Shown here one piece after another: positions 52,691 through 60,988 of a stretch of 64,000 nt of DNA. The stretch is taken from assembly GCF_009671205.1 (NCBI RefSeq), contig NZ_CP045309.1, forward strand, positions 3,348,001-3,412,000, in the 5' to 3' direction. The stretch comes from Micromonospora terminaliae (lineage in GTDB: Bacteria > Actinomycetota > Actinomycetes > Mycobacteriales > Micromonosporaceae). The notes below the pieces were generated by a model. That model was given only the letters and a program-made list of their open reading frames with translations, had not been told where the DNA came from and did no database searches. The number at the start of each line of letters is the position of its first letter. Position 1 is the stretch's first letter. The translations under genes and the position numbers were made by a program.

Positions 52691-53644
52691 TTACTTGCCG
52701 ACGCCGGCCGTGAGGCCGGACTGCACCTGGCGCTGGAACACGATGTACACGATCAGCACCGGCAGCATCGCCATGGTGACCCCGGCGAAGAGGCCGGACC
52801 AGTCGGACTTGTAGCCCTGGTTGACCGACAGCTCGATCAGCCCCTGGGCGATCACCTGGTGCTTCGGCTCACCGGAGACCGACTGCATGAGCAGGGTCGG
52901 CAGGTACCACTGGTTCCACTGGCCGAGCACGTTGAAGATGCCGATGCTGATGAGGCCGGGCTTGGCCATCGGCAGCATCACGCTGAAGAACGTCCTGGTG
53001 TGCGACGCACCGTCGACCTGGGCCGCCTCGGCGATCGAGTCGGGCAGCGTCCGGAAGAACGAGTGCATGAAGAAGATCGTGAAGGACAGCGACCAGGCCA
53101 CGTAGACCAGGATCAGCATGACGTGCTTGTTCGGGCCGAGCAGCGGGAAGCTGACCCCGGTGTTGTAGACGCCCTTGAACAGCGGCACCGCAGCCAGGTA
53201 GATCGGCAGGGTGAGCCCGGAGAGGAACATGTAGTAGATCAGCCGGTTGCCGCGGAACTCGTAGCGCGCCAGGGCATACGCGGCCATCGAGCCGAGCAGC
53301 ATGGTCAGCGTGACGCTGCCGATCAGCACCAGGAGGGTGTTGAGGAAGAACGACCCGAGGTGCCCCGCCGTCCAGGCCCGGGCGAAGTTGTCGAAGTGCA
53401 GCGTGTCGGGGATCAGCGAGAGCGGCTCCTGGATGACCTCCGAGTCGCTCTTGAGCGCCGACATCACCACCCACAGCAGCGGGTAAAGGACCATCAGGGC
53501 CCACACCAGCAGGAACAGGTGGGAGAAGCCGTTGAAGATGCGGGAGCCCCAGCCGGGCCGGTGCGCGTCCCGGCCCGCGGGCGCGGTGCCGGGCGGGGTG
53601 GTGGCCTGGCCGGCCCGGTCGAGACCGTGCGTCGCCGTGCTCAT
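52691..53644 (-). CDS. ngcG: Carbohydrate ABC permease NgcG-like
   Basis: The 317-residue permease has six helices after a 35-residue polar N-terminus and the EAA loop SIAEAAQVDGASHTRTFFSV. It is the last gene of the operon rpiR-SIS-ngcE-ngcF-ngcG and forms the channel with NgcF for GlcNAc or diacetylchitobiose uptake (inferred from NgcE). ATG 53644 with GGAGG seven bases before was chosen over 53677. No ATPase gene is in the operon. Confidence 0.85.
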   Translation of the reverse strand: MSTATHGLDRAGQATTPPGTAPAGRDAHRPGWGSRIFNGFSHLFLLVWALMVLYPLLWVVMSALKSDSEVIQEPLSLIPDTLHFDNFARAWTAGHLGSFFLNTLLVLIGSVTLTMLLGSMAAYALARYEFRGNRLIYYMFLSGLTLPIYLAAVPLFKGVYNTGVSFPLLGPNKHVMLILVYVAWSLSFTIFFMHSFFRTLPDSIAEAAQVDGASHTRTFFSVMLPMAKPGLISIGIFNVLGQWNQWYLPTLLMQSVSGEPKHQVIAQGLIELSVNQGYKSDWSGLFAGVTMAMLPVLIVYIVFQRQVQSGLTAGVGK

Positions 53645-53657
53645 CGTCGCGCCTCCT

Positions 53658-54599
53658 TCAGAACTCGATACGGTCACGACGGGTGATCCTCAGCTGCACC
53701 GCGGCGAGCAGGATCGTGAAGATGGCCAGCGCGACACCCATCGCGCAGGCGTAGCCGAACTGGCCCTTCTGGAACGCGGTGAAGTTCAGCACCGACGCGA
53801 AGATCTCGCTGGCGTGGTTCGGCCCGCCCTGGCTCGGCGTCATGACGAAGACCAGGGCGTACATGTCCAGGGCGATGAAGCCCAGGTAGACCCAGGCGAC
53901 CGAGATGGTGTCCCGGAGCAGCGGCAGGGTGACCCGGAAGAACGTGTGGAAGCGGCCCGCCCCGTCGAGGATCGCCGCCTCGTAGATGTCCTTCGGGATC
54001 GACTGCATCGCCGCGGAGAACAGCACCATGTAGAAGCCGGCGCCGCTCCACACCGCGATGAGCAGCAGCCACCAGAGCACCGCGGGGATGCCGAGGAACG
54101 GCTCCGGGTCGGCCGTGAAGGCGATCGGGTTGTCGGCGTCGACCAGCCCGATCTTGATGAGCAGGCCGTTGATCAGGCCCTGCTGGTCGGTCCGGTAGAT
54201 CTGCTGCCACATGACGGCGATGACCACCAGCGACAGCACCTGCGGGAAGAAGAAGATGACCTTGTAGAGGGCGGAGCCGAACACCCCGCGGATGCCGGCC
54301 CTGTCCTCGCGTCCGCCCACGTTGAGCAGGAACGCGAGGAACAGGGCCAGCGCGATGGTGAACAGCGGCACGGTGACCAGGAAGAAGACGTTGTGCCAGA
54401 ACGCCTTCCTGATCAGCTCGTCGGAGAGCAGCCGGACGTAGTTGTCCAGCCCGACGAAGTTCTGGGCATCCGAGTACCCACCCCAGTCGGTCAGCGAGTA
54501 TCCCGCCGCCTGCGCGAACGGCCACACCACGTAGAACAGGTACAGCGCGACGGGCAGGGCCAGGAAACCCGTGACGAAACGCGCGACTCCGTGCCGCAT
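53658..54599 (-). CDS. ngcF: Carbohydrate ABC permease NgcF-like
   Basis: The 313-residue permease starts MRHGVARFVTGFLALPVALY and carries the EAA loop DIYEAAILDGAGRFHTFFRV. It has the larger periplasmic loop usual for MalF-type partners. ATG 54599 has GGAGAGA at nine bases; a GTG three codons upstream (54608) is the alternative. The 22-base gap to ngcE and 13-base gap to ngcG indicate one transcript. Confidence 0.85.
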   Translation of the reverse strand: MRHGVARFVTGFLALPVALYLFYVVWPFAQAAGYSLTDWGGYSDAQNFVGLDNYVRLLSDELIRKAFWHNVFFLVTVPLFTIALALFLAFLLNVGGREDRAGIRGVFGSALYKVIFFFPQVLSLVVIAVMWQQIYRTDQQGLINGLLIKIGLVDADNPIAFTADPEPFLGIPAVLWWLLLIAVWSGAGFYMVLFSAAMQSIPKDIYEAAILDGAGRFHTFFRVTLPLLRDTISVAWVYLGFIALDMYALVFVMTPSQGGPNHASEIFASVLNFTAFQKGQFGYACAMGVALAIFTILLAAVQLRITRRDRIEF

Positions 54600-54621
54600 T
54601 GGACTCACTCTCTCCGTCGGA

Positions 54622-56034
54622 TCAGGCGGTGCGGGTCTGCTTCTTGATCGACGAGTCCTTGGCGACCTTGTCGGCGGCCGCCTGCATCTTGTCGACGAAC
54701 TGCTGCGCGGTGAGCCGGCCGGCCATCAGCTCCTCGGAGAGGTTCTGGCTCTCCTTGTCCAGGTCGGCGTAGAAGTCCTGGAACTTGACGGAGATCAGCT
54801 CGCTGCCGCCGTTCTTCATGAGGCTGTTGGCGCTGGAGAGAGCGGTGTCCTGCACGTTGTCGCCGGAGCCCTTGGTGGAGGCCAGCGACTTGGTCAGCTC
54901 GGCGAACTTGGCCGAGCCGGCCTTGGACAGGATGGCCCGCAGGAACTCCTTCGCGGCCTCCTTGTTCGGGGCCTTGCTCGGCACGACGAAGCCCTCGCCG
55001 GAGGCGGCGAACACGTCCTTCGGCGCCTTGTCGTCGGCGTTGTGCCAGTAGTCGGACAGGGTCAGCTCGAAGCCCGGCGGGATGGTCGCGGACATCTCGT
55101 TCTTCAGCCAGGTACCGACCTGGATGAACGCCGCCTTGCCGTCGAGCCAGGCCTGCTGCGACTGGGTGTGGTCGAGCTTGCCCGGGAGGAGCAGCTTGTC
55201 CTTGACCAGCTTCTCCCACGGCTCCAGCGCCTTGAGCACGCCGTCGGCCTTCCAGGCGCCCTCCTTCAGGTTGTCGATGTCGACGACGACCTGCTTGCCG
55301 GCGGTCTTCCAGATGCTCGCCATGAGCGCCCAGCGCGGGTAGTAGCCGTGCACGGCGTCGTGCACGTACGGCGCCATGCCCTTGGCCTTGATCTTCGGGG
55401 CCAGCGCGAAGAACTCGTCCCAGGTGGTCGGCGCCTGCCAGCCCTCCTTCTTGAACAGCGCCGCGTTGTACCAGTTGCCCCACACCGTGTACGCCACGTT
55501 CACGACGTAGAACTTGCCGTTCTGGGTGCCGTCGCCGACCGTGCCCGGCAGCAGCGAGTCCGCCACCGTGCCCTCGCTGTCCCAGGCGGGCGCGGTGAGC
55601 AGGTCGTCGAGCGGCTCGATCGCGCCCTCGTTGATCAGGGTGCTGCGGTCCATCATGTCGGCGCCCGAGTTCATGACCAGGTCACTCGGCTGCGTCGCCA
55701 TCTTCGGCTGCTCTTCGGTCTTGATCTTCTGCGTCGACGACATGTTGACCGTGACGTTCGGGTGCTTGGCGCTGAAGATGACCTTGTCTTCCTTGGCCCA
55801 CTGGTCGCCCAGACCGCCGTTGAAGATGACCACCTTGACGGCGCTGCCGTCCTTGACACCGAACGGGTTGTCCTTGCTCTTGGCCGCGCCGCCGGTGTCG
55901 GACTTCTCCGGCTCGCTGCCCGCGCAGGCGCTGAGCAGGCCCATCGCCGGTGCGGCGAGGAGGCCGGCCGCGGCCGCCCGCTGGAGCAGGGTCCGGCGGC
56001 TGAGGTCGCCGAGGTTCTCGGGGGTAACCGACAT
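54622..56034 (-). CDS. ngcE: GlcNAc/chitobiose-binding lipoprotein NgcE-like
   Basis: The 470-residue protein has a Tat-lipoprotein signal (LSRRTLLQRAAAAGLLAAP, Cys37 in LLSACAGS). A solute-binding domain follows with PSDLVMNSGADMMDRSTLIN, YVVNVAYTVWGNWYNAALFK, PTTWDEFFALAPKIKAKG and HDAVHGYYPRWALM. This pattern matches the NgcE family, which binds N-acetylglucosamine and diacetylchitobiose in streptomycetes. The surrounding SIS, RpiR and GlcNAc-kinase genes agree. A paralogous set starts at 60989. Confidence 0.85.
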   Translation of the reverse strand: MSVTPENLGDLSRRTLLQRAAAAGLLAAPAMGLLSACAGSEPEKSDTGGAAKSKDNPFGVKDGSAVKVVIFNGGLGDQWAKEDKVIFSAKHPNVTVNMSSTQKIKTEEQPKMATQPSDLVMNSGADMMDRSTLINEGAIEPLDDLLTAPAWDSEGTVADSLLPGTVGDGTQNGKFYVVNVAYTVWGNWYNAALFKKEGWQAPTTWDEFFALAPKIKAKGMAPYVHDAVHGYYPRWALMASIWKTAGKQVVVDIDNLKEGAWKADGVLKALEPWEKLVKDKLLLPGKLDHTQSQQAWLDGKAAFIQVGTWLKNEMSATIPPGFELTLSDYWHNADDKAPKDVFAASGEGFVVPSKAPNKEAAKEFLRAILSKAGSAKFAELTKSLASTKGSGDNVQDTALSSANSLMKNGGSELISVKFQDFYADLDKESQNLSEELMAGRLTAQQFVDKMQAAADKVAKDSSIKKQTRTA

Positions 56035-56058
56035 CTCTGTCTCTCCTTGTGTGTCGGG

Positions 56059-56808
56059 TCAGGCGGTCCGCCGGAGGCGCCCGGCGTACCGCGACTCGAG
56101 GGCGAGGTTGTGCTCGTCCCCACCGGGGACGTTGGCGGAGAGGTAGATAGGGGGTACCTCCCCGGCCTGGTGGAACCGTCGTACGACCTCGGCGGTCAGC
56201 AGCTGCGCCAGCAGCGCCGCGGTGACCGACGAGACCGCACAGACCGCGCCGCCGCCCTCGAGCGGCAGCAGTGCGTCGCCGTACGGCGCGCCGTTGTCCA
56301 GCACGACGTCGGCGAGGTCGGCGAGCCGCTGGCCGGACGGGTGCCGCGGGGCGACCCGTGCGGTGTGCTCGACCGAGGTGACCGCGATCAAGGGGTGACC
56401 GTGCTCCCGGACCAGCGTCGCCAGCTCGACCACCGAGCCGTTGATGCCGGACTGGGAGGCGACCACGAACACGTCCTCCGGCTGCGGCGCCGCCAGAGCG
56501 TAGAGCTGGTGCGCCACGGCCGGGTCGCGTTCCAGCTTGGGGTCGGCGAGCACGTCGCGGGGCGCGTCGCCGTGCAGCACGAGGTCGTGCAGGGAGAGTC
56601 GGTTGGTCGGGACCAGACCGCCGGCCCGGGCCACCAGCTCGGCCGCGAACGCCTCGGAGTGGCCGGCGCCGAACGCCTGGAGCACCCCGCCGGCACGCAG
56701 GCCGCCGGCGATCACGTCGGCCGCCCGGTCGACCGCCTCCGCCTGGGTGTCGACCAGGCGGTCCAGCACCGGGCGGACGGCGTCCGCGTACCCCTGGGCA
56801 CTGATCAT
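56059..56808 (-). CDS. SIS-domain protein (UPF0309-like)
   Basis: The 249-residue protein has one SIS domain: FGAGHSEAFAAELVARAGG, EDVFVVASQSGINGSVVELA, HPLIAVTSVEHTARV and VLDNGAPYGDALLPL. SIS proteins bind phosphosugars; in this context it may isomerise, de-etherify or sense GlcNAc-phosphate, but UPF0309 members are uncharacterised. Its start overlaps the rpiR stop by four bases. It lies 24 bp before ngcE. Confidence 0.85.
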   Translation of the reverse strand: MISAQGYADAVRPVLDRLVDTQAEAVDRAADVIAGGLRAGGVLQAFGAGHSEAFAAELVARAGGLVPTNRLSLHDLVLHGDAPRDVLADPKLERDPAVAHQLYALAAPQPEDVFVVASQSGINGSVVELATLVREHGHPLIAVTSVEHTARVAPRHPSGQRLADLADVVLDNGAPYGDALLPLEGGGAVCAVSSVTAALLAQLLTAEVVRRFHQAGEVPPIYLSANVPGGDEHNLALESRYAGRLRRTA

Positions 56809-57767
56809 GAGGTGGCCCCCTTCTCGGCCTTGTGCCCGTCGACGGCCTGGGCGGTGCGCCGGAAGGCCGCGTGGGCGCGGTCGTGGGTGCGCTGCGCCAC
56901 CGCGATGTAGAGCAGGTCGAGCACGACGAGCTGGGGATGCCGCGCGGAGAGCGCGTCGGGCCGGAAGGTGGTGGCCTGGCTGGCGGTGACCAGCACGATG
57001 TCGGCCAGCTCGGCCAGCGGCGAGCGGGGGAAGCCGGTCAGCGCGACCGTGGTGGCGCCGCGGCTGCCCGCCTCCGCGAGCATCTCGATGGTCTCCCGGG
57101 TCTGCCCGGTGTGCGAGATGCCGAGCGCGACGTCGCCGACGCCGAGCAGCGCGGCGCTGGCGAGCCCCTCGTGCACGTCGCTCCAGGCCCAGGCGGCCAC
57201 CCCGATGCGGTGCAGGCTGAACTGCATCTCCTCACCGACCAGGGCGCTGCCGCTGGCGCCGAAGATGTTCACCCGGCTCGCCCCGGCGATCGCCACCGCG
57301 GCCCGCTCCACCTCGGTGAGGTCGAGCAGCGCGGCGGTGTCGTGCATGGCCCGCGTGTCGGCGGCCATGATCTGGTCGAGCACCCGGGACAGCGGGTCGC
57401 TGGGCTGAATCTCCCGGCCGATGTCGACGGTCCAGCCGGCCGAACGCGCCCGGCCGGTCTCCGCCGCGATACCGAGCCGCAGGTCGGCGTAGCCCTCGAA
57501 GCCCATGGCCCGGCAGAACCGGGTGATGGTCGCCGGCGAGGTGCCGCTACGCTCGGCCAACTCGACGATGGTGGCCCGGGCCGCCGCCTCCGGGTCACTG
57601 AGCACGTGCTCGGCGACCCGGCGCAACGCCCCCGTCAGCTCCCCCGCCCCGGCCCGGACCCGGGCCAGCACGCCGTCGGAGGAGACGGTCACCGCACCCC
57701 GCCGGTCGACCGCGTCGGCGTCGACCACCGCGGTCCCCGCGGGGGTGTCCACCTCGTGATCAACCAT
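56805..57767 (-). CDS. MurR/RpiR-family transcriptional regulator
   Basis: The 320-residue regulator has an N-terminal HTH_6 domain (about 30-110, ATIVELAERSGTSPATITRF) and a C-terminal SIS domain (about 150-300, GASRVNIFGASGSALVGEEM). The SIS domain of such proteins binds phosphosugars and sets operator affinity. As first gene of the operon and divergent from the kinase gene, it probably controls both. A polar 30-residue extension precedes the HTH. Confidence 0.88.
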   Translation of the reverse strand: MVDHEVDTPAGTAVVDADAVDRRGAVTVSSDGVLARVRAGAGELTGALRRVAEHVLSDPEAAARATIVELAERSGTSPATITRFCRAMGFEGYADLRLGIAAETGRARSAGWTVDIGREIQPSDPLSRVLDQIMAADTRAMHDTAALLDLTEVERAAVAIAGASRVNIFGASGSALVGEEMQFSLHRIGVAAWAWSDVHEGLASAALLGVGDVALGISHTGQTRETIEMLAEAGSRGATTVALTGFPRSPLAELADIVLVTASQATTFRPDALSARHPQLVVLDLLYIAVAQRTHDRAHAAFRRTAQAVDGHKAEKGATS

Positions 57768-57787
57768 GGGACGCCTTTCGGAAAAGA

Positions 57788-57861
57788 GTGTTAACTGTTA
57801 GTGGTAAAAGTTCTTACTGAAGGCCCCTCCGTGTCAAGGCCGTGGGCGAAGTTTTCAAACT
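57788..57861. promoter_or_regulatory. AT-rich divergent control region with inverted repeat
   Basis: Between the rpiR-like and kinase genes the sequence turns AT-rich, with GTTAACTGTTAGTGGTAAAA at about 57790. A perfect 12-bp inverted repeat AGTTTTCAAACT lies at 57850-57861. RpiR proteins often bind such repeats beside their own gene. Operator identity is inference. Confidence 0.5.
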
Positions 57862-57920
57862 GTTACCTGGCGCACAGGCCGGATCTTGCTTCGCGGAGCG
57901 CGGCCGACCAGCATGGAGGG

Positions 57921-58910
57921 ATGTCGGACACCGTCGTGGTCGGCCTCGACGTCGGGGGTACGTCCACCCGCGCCGCCGCCCTCAGCCTCGACGGGGTACG
58001 CCTCGGCACCGGCCGCGCCGGCGGCGGCAACCCGACCAGCCACGGCGCCGAACGGGCGGCGGCCGAACTCCTCGCGGCGCTGCGCGCCGCGCTCACCGAC
58101 GTCGATCCGGCCCGGGTCCGCGCCGGCGTCATCGGGCTGGCCGGGGCCGGCCGACTCCTCGCCGACCCGCAGGGCCGCGCCGCCTTCGACCGGGCCTGGG
58201 CCGACGCGGGCCTGCGCCACCCCTACGCCGTCCACGGCGACGCCCTCGTCGCGTACGCCTCCGGCACGGCGGCCCCCGACGGCACGGTGCTCATCGCCGG
58301 CACCGGAGCGATCGCCGCCCAGGTGCGCGATTTGCGCCTCGACCGCACCGCCGACGGGCACGGCTGGCTGCTCGGTGACGCCGGCTCCGGGTTCTGGCTC
58401 GGCCGGGAGGCGGTCCGTCGCCTGCTCACCGACCTGGACCGGGCCGAGGCGCCCGGCGACCTGGCGCGCCGCGTGCTCGCCGACCTGACCGGCGCCACCG
58501 AGGTCGCCGACCGTCCCCGCGCGACGGCGGAGGCCGTGGTGCAGGCGGTGACCCGGCGGCCGCCCGTCGAACTGGCCCGACTCGCCCCGCTGGTCGTGAC
58601 CGCGGCGCGGGACGGCGAACCGACCGGCGTGGCGCTGGTCGCGGAGGCGGCCGCGCTGCTGGCCGAGAGCGTCTCCCGCATCCGACCGCCCGGCGCGACC
58701 GACCCGGTGGTGCTCGGTGGCGGCCTGCTCACCGGGGACACCCCGCTGGCCGCCGCGGTACGCGCCGAACTGGCCCGCCGGTGGCCGGACGCACCGCTGC
58801 ACAGCGCCGGCGACGGCGCCGCGGCGGCGGCCTGGCTCGCCGCCCGCGACCTGCCCGAGGTCACGGACCCGGTCGCGCTGCACGCCCTCCTGGTGCCGAC
58901 GGCGGGCTGA
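57921..58910 (+). CDS. nagK: N-acetylglucosamine kinase-like (BadF/BcrA ATPase family)
   Basis: The 329-residue ASKHA kinase has VVGLDVGGTSTRAAALSL (phosphate-1), AVHGDALVAYASG, GTVLIAGTGAIAAQV (phosphate-2), WLLGDAGSGFWLGREAV and VVLGGGLLTGDTPL (adenosine motif). This is the typical bacterial GlcNAc-kinase plan. It should phosphorylate sugar delivered by NgcEFG. ATG 57921 lies directly after GGAGGG (very short spacing), so initiation may be inefficient or the start lies elsewhere. It is divergent from the RpiR-type regulator gene. Confidence 0.82.
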   Translation: MSDTVVVGLDVGGTSTRAAALSLDGVRLGTGRAGGGNPTSHGAERAAAELLAALRAALTDVDPARVRAGVIGLAGAGRLLADPQGRAAFDRAWADAGLRHPYAVHGDALVAYASGTAAPDGTVLIAGTGAIAAQVRDLRLDRTADGHGWLLGDAGSGFWLGREAVRRLLTDLDRAEAPGDLARRVLADLTGATEVADRPRATAEAVVQAVTRRPPVELARLAPLVVTAARDGEPTGVALVAEAAALLAESVSRIRPPGATDPVVLGGGLLTGDTPLAAAVRAELARRWPDAPLHSAGDGAAAAAWLAARDLPEVTDPVALHALLVPTAG

Positions 58911-59131
58911 ACCAGGCGACGCACCCGCATCATCCCGGCGACCCGGTCTCCAGGCGGCCGGGCCGGCCACCGCGATGCTGGGCCTCCCGTTCCCGTAGCC
59001 GCTGTCGAGCTGATGTCGCAAACGACTCGTCGGACACCCCGCGGAACCCCTGCGGCGCTCGGTACGACGCGTTGGACCGCAGCTGACATCACCAACGACT
59101 CAGTTCCACAGCGAACCCGGACCCGTTGGCT
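58911..59131. repeat. Intergenic region with imperfect 21-bp direct repeat
   Basis: 59008-59028 and 59081-59101 share 17 of 21 bases (AGCTGA then a conserved AACGACTC end), in the same orientation, 73 bp apart. No gene is visible here. Confidence 0.45.
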
Positions 59132-59155
59132 CGGCCGGCGGCCACCCGCCGGCCG
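59132..59155. terminator. Convergent terminator, 10-bp stem
   Basis: CGGCCGGCGG (59132-59141) pairs with CCGCCGGCCG (59146-59155) around CCAC. It lies 11 bases from the SRPBCC stop and serves the kinase and SRPBCC genes converging on it. Confidence 0.7.
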
Positions 59156-59166
59156 GGGCCGGGCCG

Positions 59167-59598
59167 CTAGCGCAGGTCGGCGAGGGCCTGCGACAGCCGT
59201 GGCCACACGTGGCTGCGCCAGCCGCCGTCGAGCAGGGTGAAGGTGCGCCGCTGCACCGGGTCGTCCGGGTCGAACCCGGCGTGCTCCAGGAACAGCCGGG
59301 TGCCCCGCCCCTCGGGCACCAGGGTCCACGTGACGACGGTGTCCAGCGCGCCACCCCGCCAGGCCCAGCGCAGCCGGCGCGGCTCGTCGAACTCCAGCAC
59401 CTCGCAGTGCACCACGCCGTCGAAGCCCTGACCCGGCCGCGGGGTGGTGCGGAAGGTGAACGAATGCCCCGGAATCGGCCGGAAGTCGTTGGGCATCAAC
59501 CAGCGGGCCAGGAGATCAGAATCGGTCAGGGCCCGCCAGACCTTGGCCGGCGGGTGGGCCAGGAACTGGTCCACCTCGATCGTCGCCGGCTCACTCAT
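59167..59598 (-). CDS. SRPBCC (AHSA1-like) domain protein
   Basis: The 143-residue protein has the activator-of-HSP90-like START fold: TIEVDQFLAHPPAKVWRALT, LLARWLMPNDFRPIPGHSF, LEFDEPRRLRWAWRGG and GRGTRLFLEHAGFDPDD. These small proteins bind hydrophobic ligands; function unknown. It overlaps the ArsR-type gene by eight bases, an arrangement common in actinobacteria. Confidence 0.87.
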   Translation of the reverse strand: MSEPATIEVDQFLAHPPAKVWRALTDSDLLARWLMPNDFRPIPGHSFTFRTTPRPGQGFDGVVHCEVLEFDEPRRLRWAWRGGALDTVVTWTLVPEGRGTRLFLEHAGFDPDDPVQRRTFTLLDGGWRSHVWPRLSQALADLR

Positions 59599-59905
59599 CG
59601 GGCAGCCCGTCCAGCACCTCGCGCAGGTCGGCGAGGCGCGCCCGCCAGAACCGCTCGTACGGGCCGAGCCAGTCGGCCACCTCGCGCAGCGGCTCGGGGC
59701 GCAGCGCGTAGAAGCGCTGCCGGCCGATCGGCTGCTCGGTCACGAGCCCGGCGTCCTTGAGCACCCGCAGGTGCTCCGACAGGCTGGGCCGGCGCATGTC
59801 GAAGTGGTCGGCCAGCTGCTGCACCGGCTGCTCGCCGCGTTCCAGGAGCAGCCGGAGCAGTTCCCGGCGGGTGGGATTGGCCAGCGCCGCGAAGACGTCC
59901 GACAC
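59591..59905 (-). CDS. ArsR-family winged-helix regulator
   Basis: The 104-residue protein is a winged-helix regulator with the opening DVFAALANPTRRELLRLLLE and recognition helix DMRRPSLSEHLRVLKDAGL. No Cys ligands for metal are present, so it is not metal-sensing. It probably regulates its own operon with the SRPBCC gene. Co-transcribed VOC, ArsR and SRPBCC genes occur widely. Confidence 0.87.
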   Translation of the reverse strand: MSDVFAALANPTRRELLRLLLERGEQPVQQLADHFDMRRPSLSEHLRVLKDAGLVTEQPIGRQRFYALRPEPLREVADWLGPYERFWRARLADLREVLDGLPDE

Positions 59906-59906
59906 G

Positions 59907-60293
59907 TCAGACCCGGGTGGACTGCAGGACGATGCCGTTGCCGTCGGGGTCGTGGAAGGTGATGTACCGGCCCCACGGCGCGATCTGGATGCCGCCGTCG
60001 GGGAGGTCCACGCCCCGCTCCCGCAGCCGGGCGGCGTCGGCGTCGAGGTCGTCGGTCTCCAGCACCAGGCCCTTGAGCGAGCCGGGTGCCATGGTCGGGA
60101 ACCAGGTGACCAGGGTCAGCGCGGTGGCCGCGCCCTTCGGTGCCACCTGGATCCAGCGGCTGCCGTCCGGCCCCATCGGATTGTCGAAGATCAGGTCGAA
60201 GTCGAGGACGTCGAGGTAGAAGTCGCGGGCCCGATCCTGGTCGCTGACGGGGACGGAGACGAGCTGCACGTGGGTCACGGTCATGCCCACCAC
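59907..60293 (-). CDS. VOC (glyoxalase/bleomycin-resistance fold) protein
   Basis: The 128-residue protein opens TVTHVQLVSVPVSDQDRARD (metal-site His) and has PDGSRWIQVAPKG, LVLETDDLDADAARLRERGV and YITFHDPDGNGIVLQST. One VOC module; it would dimerise to form the active site. Substrate unknown. It ends one base before the ArsR-type gene starts. Confidence 0.87.
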   Translation of the reverse strand: MVGMTVTHVQLVSVPVSDQDRARDFYLDVLDFDLIFDNPMGPDGSRWIQVAPKGAATALTLVTWFPTMAPGSLKGLVLETDDLDADAARLRERGVDLPDGGIQIAPWGRYITFHDPDGNGIVLQSTRV

Positions 60294-60327
60294 AATAGGT
60301 AGGAGATTTCCTACGGGTCAAGCCGGA

Positions 60328-60360
60328 AGTGGGCCGGCCGACACCGCCGACCGGCCCACT
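60328..60360 (-). terminator. Terminator downstream of the Gln/Pro-rich membrane protein gene
   Basis: AGTGGGCCGG (60328-60337) pairs with CCGGCCCACT (60351-60360). On the reverse strand it begins 15 bases after the stop at 60375. Confidence 0.7.
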
Positions 60361-60374
60361 ACCAGGACAGACCG

Positions 60375-60902
60375 TCAGGCACCCGGGTACGGCTGCCCCT
60401 GCGACTGGCCGTACTGGCCCTGGGGGCCCGGCTGGCCGTACTGGCCCTGGGGGCTCGGCTGGCCATAGGGCGCCTGCGGCGCGGGGTGGCCCGGCTGCTG
60501 CGGAGCCTGGCCGTAGGGCTGACCCTGCGGAGCCTGGCCGTAGGGCTGGCCCTGCGGGGCCGGCCAACCCTGGCCCGGCTGGCCGGACGCGGACGGGGCG
60601 AACTGGCCCGGCTGGGCGGCACCGGCGAACTGGTGCGCCGCGGCCTGCTCGCGGGCCTCCTTGCGGGCCTTCACCGCGCGCACGATCAGCAGGATCGGCA
60701 GGATGAAGACGTAGATGAAGATCCGGTACTCATAACCCACGGGAGCGAGGAACATCAGGTAGAAGCCGTAGCCGAAGAAGGCCAGGCCCACGACGACGTT
60801 CAGGATCCGAGAGCCCGTGCTCTGCTCCTTGATGGCGATGCCGATGGCGACCATCGCGATTCCGCCCAGAATCAGCAGGAGTTCGTAGACAAGTTCAAAC
60901 AT
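60375..60902 (-). CDS. Membrane protein with Gln/Pro/Gly/Tyr-rich repeat tail
   Basis: The 175-residue protein has three predicted helices (about 3-22, 34-52, 58-76; FELVYELLLILGGIAMVAIG first). A charged stretch and a low-complexity C-terminal tail of about 80 residues follow, with repeats such as APQGQPYGQ, five to six copies. Such tails are common in actinobacterial membrane proteins; function unknown. The tail is probably cytoplasmic. It has its own promoter region and terminator. Confidence 0.72.
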   Translation of the reverse strand: MFELVYELLLILGGIAMVAIGIAIKEQSTGSRILNVVVGLAFFGYGFYLMFLAPVGYEYRIFIYVFILPILLIVRAVKARKEAREQAAAHQFAGAAQPGQFAPSASGQPGQGWPAPQGQPYGQAPQGQPYGQAPQQPGHPAPQAPYGQPSPQGQYGQPGPQGQYGQSQGQPYPGA

Positions 60903-60969
60903 GTGATTCCTGTCGATCGGTGAAGGTGCCGGCCCACGATAAGGGAGGGCTCAGCGGTCCCGCTGCCCC

Positions 60970-60984
60970 GTTGCCTGTGGCAAC
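60970..60984 (-). terminator. Short hairpin after ngcG-2
   Basis: GTTGCC (60970-60975) pairs with GGCAAC (60979-60984) around TGT, five bases past the stop of the second ngcG-like gene on the reverse strand. Six pairs with a triloop: weak. Confidence 0.4.
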
Positions 60985-60988
60985 GACC

